A DNA stretch of 64,000 nt from Desulfurivibrio alkaliphilus AHT 2. Its GTDB lineage: Bacteria > Desulfobacterota > Desulfobulbia > Desulfobulbales > Desulfurivibrionaceae. The stretch lies in assembly GCF_000092205.1 (NCBI RefSeq), contig NC_014216.1:1803742-1867741 (forward strand), given 5' to 3'. This document shows, piece by piece, positions 27,236 through 36,676 of the stretch. Both the position numbers and the translations under genes were made by a program. How positions within the stretch are numbered: position 1 is the first letter of the stretch; each line of letters begins with the position of its first letter. The notes below the pieces were generated by a model. It was not told the DNA's origin. It was given only the letters and a program-made list of their open reading frames with translations, and made no database searches.

Positions 27236-27997
27236 ATGGGAATCATGCAAAGAACGCTGATGGCACTCTTTTTGGCCCTGCTCGGCCATGCGCTGCTGTT
27301 CTGGTGGGGCAGCGACTGGTCCTGGCGCGCCTCGCCACCACCGGAGGGCAAGCAACTGGCCCTGCAGCTGGCATTGAGCACCGGCCCCCCCGCCGCTTTG
27401 CCCCCGGAAACCCCGGCGGCGCCGGAGCCGGCCACCCCCAGCCGGCCAGAGCCGCCGCCGGAACCGGAGGCCATCCCGGTGCCGCAACCACCCCCTGCAC
27501 CGACACCGGAGCCGGAACCGGTTCCGGAGCCGAAACCTGCCCCGGAACCGGAAGCAAAAACGGCACCCGAAGATAGCAAAAAGCCGCCGGAACCGCCACT
27601 GGACAAGGCAAAGCCGGTCGCCAAGGAAACGGCGGCGGCAAGCCCTGCTCCGGCGCCGCTCACCTCCGCCGCCGAGGCGGCCGGCGCCACGGCCAAACAG
27701 CAATCAACCGCCGCCGGCCCAATAACCGAGGCCCGCCCCCTTTACCGGGAAAACCCGCCACCGCCTTACCCCCGCGCGGCCCAGCGGCGGCACCACCAGG
27801 GCACCGTCATCCTGGAAGTGTTGGTCAACCGCCAGGGCCGGGTGGAGGAATTGCAGGTGGCCGAATCCAGCGGTTATCCCCTGCTGGACCAGGCGGCACT
27901 GGCGGCCGTGGCCGACTGGCGCTTTGAGCCGGGCCGACGCAACGGCCAGACGATCACCTCCACTGTGCTGGTGCCGGTAAGTTTTGTTTTACAGTAA
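27236..27997 (+). CDS. tonB: energy transducer TonB
   Basis: A 253-residue protein spanning the periplasm. An N-terminal transmembrane helix carries the conserved histidine (H18 in LALLGHALLFWW). A long Pro-Glu/Pro-Lys rigid region (about 55-130) follows, and the TonB C-terminal domain (YPRAAQRRHHQGTVILEVLVN to WRFEPGRRNGQ) contacts the receptor. Its place between exbD and btuF marks it as the dedicated transducer for BtuB. An ATG three codons later is an alternative start. Confidence 0.93.
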   Translation: MGIMQRTLMALFLALLGHALLFWWGSDWSWRASPPPEGKQLALQLALSTGPPAALPPETPAAPEPATPSRPEPPPEPEAIPVPQPPPAPTPEPEPVPEPKPAPEPEAKTAPEDSKKPPEPPLDKAKPVAKETAAASPAPAPLTSAAEAAGATAKQQSTAAGPITEARPLYRENPPPPYPRAAQRRHHQGTVILEVLVNRQGRVEELQVAESSGYPLLDQAALAAVADWRFEPGRRNGQTITSTVLVPVSFVLQ

Positions 27998-28032
27998 ACC
28001 ACCGCCAGCCAATAACAACCGGAAACAAAAAC

Positions 28033-28974
28033 ATGAACAGGCCCTTTACCACCCTTTTCCTGCCTGCAGCCCAGCTGCTCTTGGTTTTACTGCTGCTTTT
28101 GCCGGCCCATACCGCAGCCGGCGCCGGCCAGGCAGCGGGAACAGAGCTACGTCAGCTCGCCGACCCCACCGGCCGTGAGGTGAGCATACCGGCAACCCCC
28201 AGGCGGGTGGTCTCCCTGGCCCCCAGCATCACCGAAATGATTTTCGCCTTGGAGCAGCAGGAACTGCTGCTGGGCACCACCCAGTTCAGCAACTACCCGC
28301 CGGCGGCCAGGGAAATTCCCCGAATCGGCTCCTATGTGCTCCCCGACCTGGAGCGGATCGTGGCCCTGAGCCCGGACCTGGTGCTGGCCACCCGGGACGG
28401 CAACCCCCGGCGGCTGATCAACCGCCTGGAGGCCTTGGGGATTCCGGTTTTTGCCATCGACCCGCGCAACCTGGCGGAGATCAAAACCAGCCTGCTGGTC
28501 CTGGGAGAGGTGCTCAACGCCACCGACCAGGCCAACGCCCTGGCAACCGACATAGAGCAGCGGCTAGCTCAGTTGCAGGCCCAAATGCGCCACATCGAGC
28601 ACCGCCCCCTGGTCTTTTTCCAGGTGGACGCCGCCCCCATGGTCAGCATCGGGGAAGAAACCTTCCTCCACGAACTGATCGAGCTGGCCGGGGGCCGTAA
28701 CGCAGCCGCCGGCGGCCCGGCCTACCCTCGCTACGGCTGGGAGGAAATTCTCAACCTGCAGCCGGAGGTGGTAATCATCACCTCCATGGCCGGCGGTCAG
28801 AGCCCGGAGGAACTGCTTCGGATGTGGCAGCGCTGGCCGCAGCTGCAAGCGGTGCAAAACAACCGCCTCCACGTGGTAGACGCCGATCTTTTCGACCGCC
28901 CCACCCACCGGCTGCTGGACGGCCTGGAGATCCTGGCCAAACTGATCCACCCCGGGCAGGATACCACGGATTAA
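28033..28974 (+). CDS. btuF: periplasmic cobalamin-binding protein (BtuF-like)
   Basis: A 313-residue class III solute-binding protein with a signal peptide (about 1-30). PRRVVSLAPSITEMIFAL and IGSYVLPDLERIVALSPDLVLA match BtuF and relatives, with the long rigid helix between lobes. It passes corrinoid to the BtuCD importer encoded next. Cofactor choice rests mainly on the btuB and riboswitch context. Confidence 0.9.
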   Translation: MNRPFTTLFLPAAQLLLVLLLLLPAHTAAGAGQAAGTELRQLADPTGREVSIPATPRRVVSLAPSITEMIFALEQQELLLGTTQFSNYPPAAREIPRIGSYVLPDLERIVALSPDLVLATRDGNPRRLINRLEALGIPVFAIDPRNLAEIKTSLLVLGEVLNATDQANALATDIEQRLAQLQAQMRHIEHRPLVFFQVDAAPMVSIGEETFLHELIELAGGRNAAAGGPAYPRYGWEEILNLQPEVVIITSMAGGQSPEELLRMWQRWPQLQAVQNNRLHVVDADLFDRPTHRLLDGLEILAKLIHPGQDTTD

Positions 28975-29023
28975 ATTACAGGCTTGCCCCGTCCCCGGCA
29001 AACAAGTTAAGATCGCCCCCACC

Positions 29024-30031
29024 ATGACTACCCCAACCTTTCCCTCTTTGCTTATCACCCTGCCCCTGGTGCTGCTGGGCGGCGCCCTGGCCCTGGCCGG
29101 GGCCGTTTTTCTGGGGCTCAGCGGCGGTTCCACCGGTTTGAACCCCCAGGCCCTCTGGCTCTTGCTGACCGATCCTGCCGCCTCCGACCCGATCACCGCC
29201 ACCATCATTTGGGAGATCCGTCTGCCCCGGGTTATTCTGGCCGCCGCCGCCGGCGCCGCCCTGGCCCTGGGCGGGCTGGTTTTCCAAGCCCTGCTGCGCA
29301 ACCCCCTGGCCGAACCCTATATCCTGGGGCTGAGCGGCGGCGCGGCGGTGGGGGCGATTTTGGGGATGATGGCCGGGCTGGCCAACTTTCCCGGCGTAAC
29401 CCTGCTGGCCTTTGCCGGCGGCATGGTGACCCTGGCCCTGGTGCTGGCCATCGCCGGCGGCCGGCGGGGCACCGGCAAGGACACCCTGCTGCTGGGCGGG
29501 GTGATGATGAACGCCTTCTGCGGCTCGCTGATCATGCTGCTGTTGGCCATCAGCCAAGATGACCAGTTGCGCTCCATCCTCTTCTGGCTGATGGGTGACC
29601 TCTCCCGGGCCGAACCGGGGCAATTGCATATTCTGCTGCTGCTGGCCCCTTTGATGCTGCTGATCATGCTGCTGGCCCGACCGCTCAACCTGCTGCTGAT
29701 GGGCCGCGATGCCGCCGCCACCCTGGGTGTCAACGTGGGCGCCGTTTCCCTGACCCTGCTGATCGCCACTTCCTTCATGGTGGGGGTGATCGTCAGCCAG
29801 GCCGGGCTGATCGGTTTTGTCGGCCTGGTGGTGCCCCATATCTTCCGCCTGCTGGCCGGGCCCGACCACCGGGTGCTGATCCCCGCCTGCCTGCTGGGCG
29901 GCGCCGCCTACCTGGTGGTCTGCGACCTGCTGGCCCGCTCACTGCCCACCGGCGGCGAATTGCCGGTGGGGATCGTCACCGCCTTAATCGGCGCCCCGAT
30001 CTTTATTTTTCTGCTCTGGAAGACGAAATGA
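29024..30031 (+). CDS. btuC: cobalamin ABC transporter permease (BtuC-like)
   Basis: A 335-residue FecCD/BtuC family permease with about ten transmembrane helices. WEIRLPRVILAAAAGAALALGG, NPLAEPYILGLSGGAAVGA and GLIGFVGLVVPHIFR are the family motifs; the last includes the coupling-helix region. It overlaps btuD by four bases (ATGA). Confidence 0.93.
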   Translation: MTTPTFPSLLITLPLVLLGGALALAGAVFLGLSGGSTGLNPQALWLLLTDPAASDPITATIIWEIRLPRVILAAAAGAALALGGLVFQALLRNPLAEPYILGLSGGAAVGAILGMMAGLANFPGVTLLAFAGGMVTLALVLAIAGGRRGTGKDTLLLGGVMMNAFCGSLIMLLLAISQDDQLRSILFWLMGDLSRAEPGQLHILLLLAPLMLLIMLLARPLNLLLMGRDAAATLGVNVGAVSLTLLIATSFMVGVIVSQAGLIGFVGLVVPHIFRLLAGPDHRVLIPACLLGGAAYLVVCDLLARSLPTGGELPVGIVTALIGAPIFIFLLWKTK

Positions 30032-30837
30032 CGGCAAAGACCGGCCAGGCGGCCATTACCGCCCACAACGTCAGCCTTTCCTATCAGCAGACGGCCATTT
30101 TGCACCGGCTCTACTTCACCGTCGAAAAAGGGGAGTTTTTCCTGATCATCGGCCCCAACGGCAGCGGTAAGACCTCGCTGCTCAAGCTGCTGGCCGGCTT
30201 GCTGCCCCCCACCAGCGGTGCCATCGAGGTGCTGGGGCAAAAACCCACCGGCCGGCGGCGGCGGCAGTTTGCCCAGCAGGTGGCGGTGCTGCCCCAGCAG
30301 CTCCCGGCGGAATTTCCCTTCAAGGTGGCCGCCACGGTGCTGATGGGCCGCGCCCCCCACCTGCGCCCCTGGGAGCTGGAAGGCAAAGCCGACCGCCAAC
30401 TGGCCCGCCAGGCCATGGCCTTCACCGATATCGAACACCTGGCCTCCCGCCGCCTGGATCAACTGAGCGGCGGTGAGCGGCAGCGGGTCTTTATCGCCCA
30501 GGCGCTCTGCCGCCAGCCGCGCCTGCTGCTGCTGGACGAACCCACCGCCGCCCTGGACCCGGCCCACCAGATCATGATCCTCGACCTGTTGGCCCGCCTC
30601 TGCCGGGAGCAGGGAATCACCGTGGTGATGGTCTCCCACGACCTCAACCTGGCGGCCATGTACGGCGATCGGCTGCTGCTGCTGGACCGGGGCCGGCTGG
30701 CCGGCCTGGGCGAACCGGCCACGGTGCTGGAACGCCACCGGCTGGAGGAAACCTACCACTGCCCCCTGATGGTCGATGAAAACCCGCTGGGCCAAGTGCC
30801 GCGGGTCTGCCCCATCCCGGAAAAGTTCCGCCTCTAA
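30028..30837 (+). CDS. btuD: cobalamin ABC transporter ATPase (BtuD-like)
   Basis: A 269-residue ATPase with Walker A GPNGSGKTS, signature QLSGGERQR, Walker B LLLLDEPTAALD and the switch histidine in VSHDLNLA. It is the last gene of the btuB operon. A family A repeat starts four bases after its stop codon. Confidence 0.94.
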   Translation: MTAKTGQAAITAHNVSLSYQQTAILHRLYFTVEKGEFFLIIGPNGSGKTSLLKLLAGLLPPTSGAIEVLGQKPTGRRRRQFAQQVAVLPQQLPAEFPFKVAATVLMGRAPHLRPWELEGKADRQLARQAMAFTDIEHLASRRLDQLSGGERQRVFIAQALCRQPRLLLLDEPTAALDPAHQIMILDLLARLCREQGITVVMVSHDLNLAAMYGDRLLLLDRGRLAGLGEPATVLERHRLEETYHCPLMVDENPLGQVPRVCPIPEKFRL

Positions 30838-30841
30838 CCAA

Positions 30842-30951
30842 CGTAAACGTTCAGCAGCACTGCATCTTCGGGCGATCAGCCAGGCTTACGTACAGGGAGT
30901 ACGCTGCGCCTGGCTGCTTACCCGAACCTGCAGCACTGCTGAACGTTTACG
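30842..30951. repeat. family A palindromic element, full length (110 bp)
   Basis: Arms CGTAAACGTTCAGCAG and CTGCTGAACGTTTACG are perfectly complementary. The core is in the opposite orientation to the copy at 19768 and close to that at 45428. It separates btuD from the nrdD leader. Confidence 0.78.
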
Positions 30952-31014
30952 ACCCGTTACATCAGCAGCTATTGGTCAAGGTAAACACCTGCCCACCAAA
31001 TACTACATTTTGTG

Positions 31015-31043
31015 TTGACCCCTAAGCCATAACGCGATATACA
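31015..31043 (+). promoter_or_regulatory. candidate promoter for the nrdDG transcript
   Basis: TTGACC (31015-31020), a 17-base spacer and TATACA (31038-31043) stand directly before the cobalamin riboswitch. Matches to the consensus are five and four of six. Confidence 0.6.
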
Positions 31044-31079
31044 GTGGTGCAAGCGGCTTCCAAACTTGCTGATCCGGCG

Positions 31080-31262
31080 ATCAGGGGTTAGGATGAAAAG
31101 GGAATCCGGTGTAAATCCGGAACTGTCGCGCAGCGGTGATCGGCAACGAACGTTATCGTAACCACTGGCTGATTTTAAAAAGCCGGGAAGGGATAACCAG
31201 TAGGTAAGCGTCGGAAGTAGCCTTACAGGCGCTTAGACCCGAAAGTCCGAAGACCTGCCGTG
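31080..31262 (+). ncRNA. cobalamin riboswitch upstream of nrdD
   Basis: The landmarks are in order: AAAAGGGAATCCGGTGTAAA, TCCGGAACTGTCGCGCAGCG, GTGATCGGCAACGAACG, ACCACTGGCT, AGCCGGGAAGGGATAA, and AGTCCGAAGACCTGCC. It is clearly diverged from the other two copies. Exact P1 limits are uncertain. No strong terminator follows, so control may be at the ribosome binding site (AAAGGAGC before nrdD). Confidence 0.9.
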
Positions 31263-31333
31263 AAACCCGGGCTACCACCTTTGGCGGCACCACATCTTTT
31301 TATTATTGCTACCTCGCGTAAAGGAGCAGCATC

Positions 31334-33559
31334 ATGGTTCATGTTCCAACCCAGCCCCAGCCACAAGCAACCACCGACCACCAGCCCGCGGCCAGCCACA
31401 CCACCCCCCGCTCGCAACTCTTCAGTGTGATCCGCAAGCGGGACCAGCGGCTGGTGCCGTTTGCGGCGGAAAAAATTACCAACGCCATCCATAAAGCCGG
31501 CGAGGTCACCGGCGAACTCGGCCCCCCCGAGGCCCGCCGCCTGACCATGCAGGTACTGGCCATTGCCCAGAATTTTTTTGGCGAGCAGTTAAACCGCTCC
31601 GCCCCGGCCGCCGGGGATCAGGCTGCCGCCGTTCCATCGGTGGAAGAAATCCAGGACTTGGTGGAGGAGGTGCTGCTCTCCTCACCCTATAAAAAAACCG
31701 CCAAGGCCTATATTCTCTACCGCGACCAGCACGCCCGCATCCGGGAGATGGTCACCAAGACCGACCTGGACCTGATCGACGGCTACCTGCAAAAGCTGGA
31801 CTGGCAGGTGCAGGAAAATTCCAATATGTCTTACTCGCTGCAGGGGTTGAACAACTACGTCTCCAGCGAGATCAGCAAGAACTACTGGCTCAACAAGATT
31901 TACCCCGCCGAGGTGCGCCGGGCCCACCTGGATGGCGATTTGCACCTGCACGACCTGGGCCAGCTCTCGGTTTACTGCGTGGGCTGGGACCTGCGCGACC
32001 TGCTTAAGCAGGGCTTTACCGGGGCGCCGGGCAAGGCGGAAAGCGGCCCGGCCAAGCATTTCCGCAGCGCTTTAGGCCAGATCGTCAACTTCTTCTACAC
32101 CCTGCAGGGCGAAGCCGCCGGGGCCCAGGCCTTTGCCAGCTTCGACACCCTGCTGGCCCCCTTCATCCGGGCCGACAACCTCAACTACCGGGAGGTCAAA
32201 CAGGCCCTGCAGGAGTTTGTCTTCAACCTCAACGTCCCCACCCGGGTGGGTTTCCAGACCCCGTTTACCAACCTCACCATGGACCTGCAGCCGCCAAGTG
32301 CCTTGCGCCAGTCCCCGGTGATCATCGGCGGCGTCGAGCAGGATGGCGTTTACGGCGACTACCAGCAGGAGATGAACCTGCTCAACCAGGCCTTTTTGGA
32401 AGTAATGGCCGAGGGCGACAGCAAGGGGCGGGCCTTCACCTTCCCCATCCCCACCTACAACATCACCGCCGACTTCAACTGGGACGACCCCAGCCTGGAC
32501 CGCCTCTGGCAAACCACCGCCCGTTACGGCCTGCCCTATTTCGCCAACTTCGTCAACTCCGACATGAGCCCCGACGACGCCCGCTCCATGTGCTGCCGCC
32601 TGCGGCTGGACACCCGGGAGCTGGAGAAACGGGGCGGCGGCCTGTTCGGGGCTAACCCGCTCACCGGCTCCATCGGGGTAGTGACCATCAACATGGCGGC
32701 CCTGGGTTACCAGACCAAGGATGAGGCCGATTTTTTCCAGCGCCTGGAAAAACTGATGCAGATCGCCCGCACCAGCCTGGAGACCAAGCGCAAGGTGCTG
32801 GAAAACTTCACCGCCAAGGGGCTTTACCCATACACCCGCTACTACCTGCGCCAGGTGGAAGAGCGCTTCGGCCGCTTCTGGGACAACCACTTCTCCACCA
32901 TCGGCCTGATCGGCACCAACGAGGCCTGCCTCAACCTGCTGGGCGAGGATATAGGCAGTCCGGCGGGCAAAGCCTTTGCCCTGCGGGTGCTTGATTTCAT
33001 GCGCCAACGGTTAAGCAAGTTCCAGGAAGAGACCGGCAACCAGTACAACCTCGAGGCCACCCCGGCCGAGGGCACCGGTCACCGGCTGGCCAAGCTGGAC
33101 GCCCGCCGTTTTCCCGAGCTGGCCGCCACCCTGACCTGTTGCGAGGAGGGCCGTCTGCCCATCTACACCAACTCCACCCAGTTGCCGGTGAACTACACCG
33201 AGGATATTTTTCAACTGCTGGATCACCAGGATGAGCTGCAGGCCAAATACACCGGCGGCACCGTAGTCCACTGCTTTCTGGGCGAAACCGAGATCGAAGC
33301 GGAAACGGTGAAGTCCTTCGTTAAAACGGTCTGCTCCCAGTACCAAATTCCCTACTTCACCCTGACCCCGGTGTTTGCCATCTGCCCGCAACACGGTTAC
33401 CTGGCCGGCGAGCAGCACCGCTGCCCCCATTGCCAGGCCACCACCGAGGTCTACTCCCGGGTGGTGGGCTACCTGCGGCCCATCCAGCAGTGGCACGAGG
33501 GCAAACAGGCGGAATTTACCTTCCGCAACCACTACCGGCTGAGCACTACCCAGCCATGA
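31334..33559 (+). CDS. nrdD: anaerobic (class III) ribonucleoside-triphosphate reductase
   Basis: Reduces ribonucleotides to deoxyribonucleotides under anoxia with a glycyl radical. An ATP-cone domain (about 29-145: SVIRKRDQRLVPFAAEKI to ILYRDQHARIREM) gives allosteric control and has an extra A/P-rich loop. The C-terminus has a zinc site (C684, H687, C697, C700) and the radical glycine G712 in SRVVGYLRP. The 741-residue length is normal. AAAGGAG precedes the ATG. A cobalamin riboswitch lies upstream, and nrdG overlaps by four bases. Confidence 0.97.
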   Translation: MVHVPTQPQPQATTDHQPAASHTTPRSQLFSVIRKRDQRLVPFAAEKITNAIHKAGEVTGELGPPEARRLTMQVLAIAQNFFGEQLNRSAPAAGDQAAAVPSVEEIQDLVEEVLLSSPYKKTAKAYILYRDQHARIREMVTKTDLDLIDGYLQKLDWQVQENSNMSYSLQGLNNYVSSEISKNYWLNKIYPAEVRRAHLDGDLHLHDLGQLSVYCVGWDLRDLLKQGFTGAPGKAESGPAKHFRSALGQIVNFFYTLQGEAAGAQAFASFDTLLAPFIRADNLNYREVKQALQEFVFNLNVPTRVGFQTPFTNLTMDLQPPSALRQSPVIIGGVEQDGVYGDYQQEMNLLNQAFLEVMAEGDSKGRAFTFPIPTYNITADFNWDDPSLDRLWQTTARYGLPYFANFVNSDMSPDDARSMCCRLRLDTRELEKRGGGLFGANPLTGSIGVVTINMAALGYQTKDEADFFQRLEKLMQIARTSLETKRKVLENFTAKGLYPYTRYYLRQVEERFGRFWDNHFSTIGLIGTNEACLNLLGEDIGSPAGKAFALRVLDFMRQRLSKFQEETGNQYNLEATPAEGTGHRLAKLDARRFPELAATLTCCEEGRLPIYTNSTQLPVNYTEDIFQLLDHQDELQAKYTGGTVVHCFLGETEIEAETVKSFVKTVCSQYQIPYFTLTPVFAICPQHGYLAGEQHRCPHCQATTEVYSRVVGYLRPIQQWHEGKQAEFTFRNHYRLSTTQP

Positions 33560-34167
33560 ACATTGGCGGTTTCCATCCGGCTAGCTTCAACGATTTTCCC
33601 GGCCGGGTGGCGGCGGTGATCTTTACCCAAGGCTGCAACTTCCGCTGCCCCTGGTGCCATAACGCCGAGCTGATCCCCGCCGCCGCCCCGGCCGGGGCCG
33701 ACCTTTACGCACCAGAAGAAATTCTGGCCCGGCTGGCGGCCCGCCGAAACAAACTGGGCGGCGCGGTGATCAGCGGCGGCGAACCCACCCTGCAGCCGGA
33801 CCTGCTGGACTTCTGTCGGGAAATCAAAAAACTGGGGCTGGCGGTGAAGGTGGACAGCAACGGCAGCCGCCCGGAAATTCTCGCAAAGCTGCTGGCGGCT
33901 AAAGTGGTGGACTTCCTGGCCATGGACATCAAGGCGCCGCCGGCCAAGTACGAGCAACTGGTGAGCACCAAGGTTGACCTCGAGGCCATCCGGCGTTCCA
34001 TCGCTCTGATCGCCGCCAGCGGCCTGGCCCACCAGTTCCGCACCACCATGGTGGATCACCTGCTGACCGCCGCCGACCTGGATGAAATCCGCCGCCTGCT
34101 ACCCGCCGCCTCGCCCCACAAAACCCAACCCTACCGGCCATCCCAGCCGGCAGAACAGGAGGGCTGA
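33556..34167 (+). CDS. nrdG: anaerobic ribonucleotide reductase activating protein
   Basis: A radical SAM activase of 203 residues that installs the glycyl radical on NrdD. The cluster motif is C27, C31, C34 (CNFRCPWC), and AVISGGEPTLQPDL is the SAM-binding GGEP region. The start is the ATG overlapping the nrdD stop (ATGA); longer upstream reading is not conserved. Confidence 0.95.
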   Translation: MNIGGFHPASFNDFPGRVAAVIFTQGCNFRCPWCHNAELIPAAAPAGADLYAPEEILARLAARRNKLGGAVISGGEPTLQPDLLDFCREIKKLGLAVKVDSNGSRPEILAKLLAAKVVDFLAMDIKAPPAKYEQLVSTKVDLEAIRRSIALIAASGLAHQFRTTMVDHLLTAADLDEIRRLLPAASPHKTQPYRPSQPAEQEG

Positions 34168-34689
34168 ATGGATTCGCTCACCAACCGTATCATCCGCGCC
34201 GGCAAGCTGGACCATGAGCTGTACCGCGAGGTCAAGGAAGATCCCGAGGCCCTGGGGCCCGCCCTCAACGTGGTGCTGCTCTCCAGCCTGGCCGCCGGCA
34301 TCGGGTCCTTGCAGCTGGGGATCATCGGTTTTGTCACCGGCACCGCCGCCGCCTTTGCCGGTTGGTTGGTCTGGACCCTGATCATTTACCTGGTCGGGAG
34401 CAAGATCCTGCCCGAAGCCCGTACCAGAACCAGCCTCCCCCAGTTGCTCCGGGTAGCCGGTTTTGCCAGTGCGCCGGGCATACTCCGGCTGCTGGCCGGC
34501 ATTCCCTATCTGGGCGGGTTGGTAATATTTGCCGCCTCACTCTGGATGCTCACCGCCATGATCATCGCCACCCGCCAGGCCCTGGACTATGAAAGCGCCT
34601 GGCGCGCCGCCGGGGTCTGCCTGCTGGGCTGGATCCTGCAGGGCATGGCCATTGCCCCTTTTCTGCTGATGATGAGCGCAAAGATGTAA
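34168..34689 (+). CDS. Yip1 domain-like membrane protein
   Basis: A 173-residue protein with four to five transmembrane helices. The N-terminal RIIRAGKLDHELYREVKEDP precedes the membrane part, and TRTSLPQLLRVAGFASAPGILRLL is typical of bacterial Yip1-like proteins. The start codon follows the nrdG stop without a gap. Its role is unknown. The convergent pstB ends 51 bases downstream with no obvious terminator between. Confidence 0.8.
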   Translation: MDSLTNRIIRAGKLDHELYREVKEDPEALGPALNVVLLSSLAAGIGSLQLGIIGFVTGTAAAFAGWLVWTLIIYLVGSKILPEARTRTSLPQLLRVAGFASAPGILRLLAGIPYLGGLVIFAASLWMLTAMIIATRQALDYESAWRAAGVCLLGWILQGMAIAPFLLMMSAKM

Positions 34690-34740
34690 ATCCGCCGCCC
34701 AGGGGGGCAAGATTTCGACAAAGGGGCGGGCAGAAAGACA

Positions 34741-35535
34741 TCAACCGAAGCGGCCGGTGATATATTCTTCGGTGCGCTTCTGGTCCGGGGCGGTGAACAT
34801 CTTGTCGGTGGGGTTGAACTCGATCAGATCACCCACGTAGAAGAAGGCGGTGTAGTCGGAGATCCGCGAGGCCTGCTGCATGTTGTGGGTGACGATGACG
34901 ATGGTCACCTGGTGTTTCAGTTCGCTCATCAACTCCTCGATACGCATGGTCGATTGCGGGTCCAGAGAGCTGGTGGGCTCGTCCATCAGCAGCACCTCGG
35001 GCTCCACCGCCAGCGCCCGGGCGATGGACAACCGCTGCTGCTGGCCGCCGGAGAGCGAGCCGCCGGGCAAGTTGAGCCGATCCTTGACCTCTTCCCACAG
35101 GGCGGCCTGGCGCAGAGCCCGCTCAGCCACCTCTTCAAGCAGGCTTTTTTGGCGAATCCCCACCAGCTTGAGGCCGGCCACCACGTTATCAAAGATCGAC
35201 ATGGTGGGAAAAGGGGTAGGTTTCTGAAAAACCATGCCGATCCGACGGCGGATGGTCACCGGATCAACCCCGGGGGCGTAAATATCCTGCCCGTCCAGCA
35301 GCGCCTGGCCGCTGACCCTGGCCCCCCTGGTAAGATCGTGCATGCGGTTGAGCGAGCGCAGAAAGGTGGTCTTGCCGCAACCGGAAGGGCCGATCAGAGC
35401 GGTGATCCGGTGGTTGTAAATGGACAGGCTGACATTGCGCACCCCGCTGCTCTCACCATAATGGACGGTGAGTTCCCGGGTCTCCATCCGCAGTTCATCC
35501 GCCGACAAATGCGGGGCTTGTGTTTCATTCACCAT
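34741..35535 (-). CDS. pstB: phosphate ABC transporter ATPase
   Basis: The 264-residue ATPase energises high-affinity phosphate uptake. Walker A is [13 protein letters not shown], the signature [11 protein letters not shown], and Walker [33 protein letters not shown] near the C-terminus is specific to PstB. It is last in the order pstS, pstC, pstA, pstB; a degenerate family A repeat lies between pstA and pstB. Confidence 0.97.
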   Translation of the reverse strand: MVNETQAPHLSADELRMETRELTVHYGESSGVRNVSLSIYNHRITALIGPSGCGKTTFLRSLNRMHDLTRGARVSGQALLDGQDIYAPGVDPVTIRRRIGMVFQKPTPFPTMSIFDNVVAGLKLVGIRQKSLLEEVAERALRQAALWEEVKDRLNLPGGSLSGGQQQRLSIARALAVEPEVLLMDEPTSSLDPQSTMRIEELMSELKHQVTIVIVTHNMQQASRISDYTAFFYVGDLIEFNPTDKMFTAPDQKRTEEYITGRFG

Positions 35536-35582
35536 CGTAATACCTCAAAATATTAAACATTATCCCCCAAGCGCTGCTAAGA

Positions 35583-35638
35583 GGTAACTGATCACGCAAT
35601 CCTGGCTGATCGCCCGCAGGTGCGGCCGTTCGGTTACC
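35583..35638. repeat. family A element, degenerate 56-bp form
   Basis: GGTAACTGATCACG on one side and CGTTCGGTTACC-like bases on the other keep only the outer arm ends; the middle retains GGCTGATCGCCCG and GGTGCGG seen in full copies. The end overlaps the pstA stop codon. Membership is less certain than for the other copies. Confidence 0.5.
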
Positions 35639-36527
35639 GCTTACCGCGCACCGCCAGGCGGGCCACGATAAAGGCAAAGATCACCAGCCCCAGCAGGACA
35701 ATCCCGGCCGCCCAGCCCATCTCATGCCACTGCTTATAGGGGCTGATCGCCAGGCTGTAAAGCCGCTGCGGCAGCGTATCCACCGGCCCCAGCAACCAGC
35801 CGGTCCAGCGGCCGGGCAGATAATTGTTGCCAAAAGAGGTGAACAGCAGCGGCGCTGCTTCCCCCACCGCCCGGGCAAAGGCGATCAGAACCCCGGTGAC
35901 CAGCCCCACCTTGGCGGCGGGAATGATGGCCGAGAGCACCACTCGCCAACGGGGCAAACCCAGCGCCAGGCCGGCCTCCCTGATTGACCAGGGAATGATG
36001 GAAAGCGCGCTTTCAGTGGCCCGGGCGATGATCGGCAGCATTACAAACCCCAGCGCCACCGCCCCGGCAATGCCGGAGAAGGTGCCCATGGGCTTGACGA
36101 TCAGGGCAAAGGCCAGCAACCCCTTAAGAATGGCCGGCATCCCGTTCAAGGTATCGTTCAGCAGCCGCAACAGCGGGTTTAAGCGGTGGTCCGGGTATTC
36201 GGCCAGCATGATCCCGGCCCCGATCCCCAATGGTACGGCCAGCAGCAGGGCCAGGGAGTCCACCACCAGGGTACCGATGATGGTATGGACCAAACCGGTG
36301 GGTTGTCCCAGTTGGGCGCGGGCGGGTGAGCCCAGCTCCTGGGTGAAAAAATCCCAGTTCAAGGCCCCGACCCCCTGGATCACCACATAACTGATCACAA
36401 TCCCCAACGGCACCAGCACCAGGCAGGTGGCGGCGGCCAGCAGCACCCGCACCAGGTGATCACGAAAATAGCGCCGTCGCAGACTGATGGGCTGCGCCGC
36501 CGGATTATCCAGTAAAGTTTCATGCAT
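35634..36527 (-). CDS. pstA: phosphate ABC transporter permease PstA
   Basis: An inner-membrane permease with six transmembrane helices. GGIGAGIMLAEY-like PLGIGAGIMLAEYPD and the ESALSIIPWSIREAGLALGLPRWRV EAA loop identify the family. The ATG at 36527 is chosen for the AGGAG ten bases upstream; GTG just before it is an alternative, and the longer frame to 36575 has no support. The TAA stop lies in a degenerate family A element. Confidence 0.95.
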   Translation of the reverse strand: MHETLLDNPAAQPISLRRRYFRDHLVRVLLAAATCLVLVPLGIVISYVVIQGVGALNWDFFTQELGSPARAQLGQPTGLVHTIIGTLVVDSLALLLAVPLGIGAGIMLAEYPDHRLNPLLRLLNDTLNGMPAILKGLLAFALIVKPMGTFSGIAGAVALGFVMLPIIARATESALSIIPWSIREAGLALGLPRWRVVLSAIIPAAKVGLVTGVLIAFARAVGEAAPLLFTSFGNNYLPGRWTGWLLGPVDTLPQRLYSLAISPYKQWHEMGWAAGIVLLGLVIFAFIVARLAVRGKR

Positions 36528-36676
36528 CACGAAATAGCTCCTGCTAACATCGGCGAGCAACCGACAGCCGGCCACAACGCCCTGCTTGCCCCGGACCAGC
36601 CGGTCGGCAACTCACCATGGGTTAAAGGGCCGTCAACCATCCGCTGCCCCCTGATCGCTTTCACCTTGATCGCCGG

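Noticed and set aside
36528-36676. Extra gene or repeat between pstC and pstA
   Set aside because: The gap is GC-rich with no start signal or inverted repeat of note; the apparent N-terminal extension of PstA into it has no ribosome binding site.
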